Shown here: positions 13,782 through 14,313 of the stretch, in pieces | Numbering within the stretch: the first letter of the stretch is position 1 | Layout of the letters: each line of letters starts with the position of its first letter | Assembly: GCA_934630555.1 (NCBI GenBank) | Contig: CAKTXB010000026.1 | Span: 1-14,313 of the forward strand | Direction of reading: 5' to 3' | Length of the DNA stretch: 14,313 nt | From: an uncultured Oscillospiraceae bacterium | GTDB taxonomy: Bacteria > Bacillota > Clostridia > Oscillospirales > Oscillospiraceae | Made by a program: the position numbers and the translations under genes | Notes under the pieces: model-generated | Seen by the model: only the letters and a program-made list of their open reading frames with translations | What the model was told of the DNA's origin: nothing | The model's database searches: none

Positions 13782-14313
13782 ATGACAAAGAAACAGAAAA
13801 AGATGCTCATCCGCATCCTGATCACAGCGGCGATGCTCATTGCTCTGAAATTCATTCCCATCACAGGCATTTTGCAGCTGGCGGCTTATGTAGCCGCCTA
13901 TCTGATCATTGGCTATGACATTCTGAAAAAGGCCGGGAAGGGCATTGCCAACGGCCGCGCATTTGATGAGAATTTTCTCATGGCGCTGGCAACGATCGGC
14001 GCGTTTGCCGTGGCCATCTGGACGAAGAGCGGCGACTATGTGGAAGGCATCGCCGTTATGCTGTTCTATCAGATCGGCGAGCTGTTCCAGAGCTATGCCG
14101 TGGGCAAGAGCCGCCGGAACATCTCAGCGCTCATGGACATCCGGCCCGACTATGCGAATATGGAAGTGGACGGTCAGCTGCAGCAGGTCGACCCCGACAC
14201 AGTGGAAGTGGGCAGCATCATCGTGGTGCAGCCGGGTGAAAAAGTACCGCTGGACGGTGTGATCGTGGAGGGAACAGCCAGCCTGAACACCAGCGCACTG
14301 ACGGGTGAGAGCC
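13782..14313 (+). CDS. P1B-type heavy-metal ATPase, N-terminal part (cut by window edge)
   Basis: The frame is open from ATG 13782 to the window end (177 complete codons). Features typical of Zn/Cd/Pb-type P1B efflux ATPases are two N-terminal membrane helices (about 8-25 and 31-47), then DENFLMALATIGAF with the third helix and MLFYQIGELFQ with the fourth. The KSRRNISALMDIRPD linker and the actuator domain follow, with VQPGEKVPLDGVI and the dephosphorylation motif TGES at the very end (174-177). The DKTGT phosphorylation site lies outside the window. The protein starts directly with membrane segments and has no fused HMA domain; the preceding gene encodes one. AAGGAG (13768-13773) supports the start. 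Its role is ATP-driven export of a metal ion across the cytoplasmic membrane; Zn/Cd is inferred, copper is less likely as the family-deciding CPC motif is not visible. Confidence 0.92.
   Translation, partial: MTKKQKKMLIRILITAAMLIALKFIPITGILQLAAYVAAYLIIGYDILKKAGKGIANGRAFDENFLMALATIGAFAVAIWTKSGDYVEGIAVMLFYQIGELFQSYAVGKSRRNISALMDIRPDYANMEVDGQLQQVDPDTVEVGSIIVVQPGEKVPLDGVIVEGTASLNTSALTGES

Noticed and set aside
1..14313. Mobile element, tRNA or rRNA gene
   Set aside because: No transposase, integrase, terminal repeats, tRNA cloverleaf or rRNA sequence could be recognised.

Overview
The window looks like a chromosomal segment of a Gram-positive gut-type Clostridia, most likely Oscillospirales/Ruminococcaceae. 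This is inferred from the fairly GC-rich coding sequence, strong GGAGG-type ribosome sites, sigma-A-like promoters, an ECF-type transporter subunit, a SLH-anchored giant surface protein, and a CHASE-GGDEF-PAS protein of a kind common in that group. The genus cannot be fixed from sequence alone.

Layout. Positions 1-489 (minus strand) hold the N-terminal half of a MoxR-family AAA+ ATPase. It is transcribed divergently from a coupled pair on the plus strand: an ECF-transporter-like membrane protein (611-1186) and a class I SAM methyltransferase (1179-1763). The two promoters are mirror images that place their -35 boxes in the two arms of one inverted repeat. Two strong hairpins then separate this block from a 1783-residue secreted protein with three C-terminal SLH domains (1933-7284, minus). 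Directly upstream on the same strand is a MalT/LAL-type LuxR regulator of 815 residues (7382-9829), which makes a regulator/surface-protein pair.

Positions 9830-10561 have no intact gene. They contain a large dyad upstream of the luxR-type gene, a terminator-like hairpin, a four-tract G-quadruplex motif, and a decayed receiver-domain (response regulator) relic on the minus strand that lacks its phosphoacceptor segment. A clear promoter follows, then a membrane CHASE-GGDEF-PAS diguanylate cyclase candidate (10562-12367, plus).

A tandem run of five hairpins (12387-12615) fills the gap to a convergent gene for an unusual fused ArsR-AraC regulator (12618-13328, minus). This regulator is divergent from a metal-efflux operon made of a free-standing 72-residue HMA metal-binding protein (13489-13707) and a P1B-type (Zn/Cd-like) ATPase (13782 to the window end, cut after its TGES motif). 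The divergent promoters overlap almost completely and share a palindromic -10 region, so one repressor could plausibly control both.

The most notable observations are the receiver-domain pseudogene, the ArsR-AraC fusion with its shared palindromic promoter, the mirror-image moxR/ECF promoters, the LAL regulator plus SLH giant pair, and the hairpin array. I did not find a clearly new defence or mobile system.
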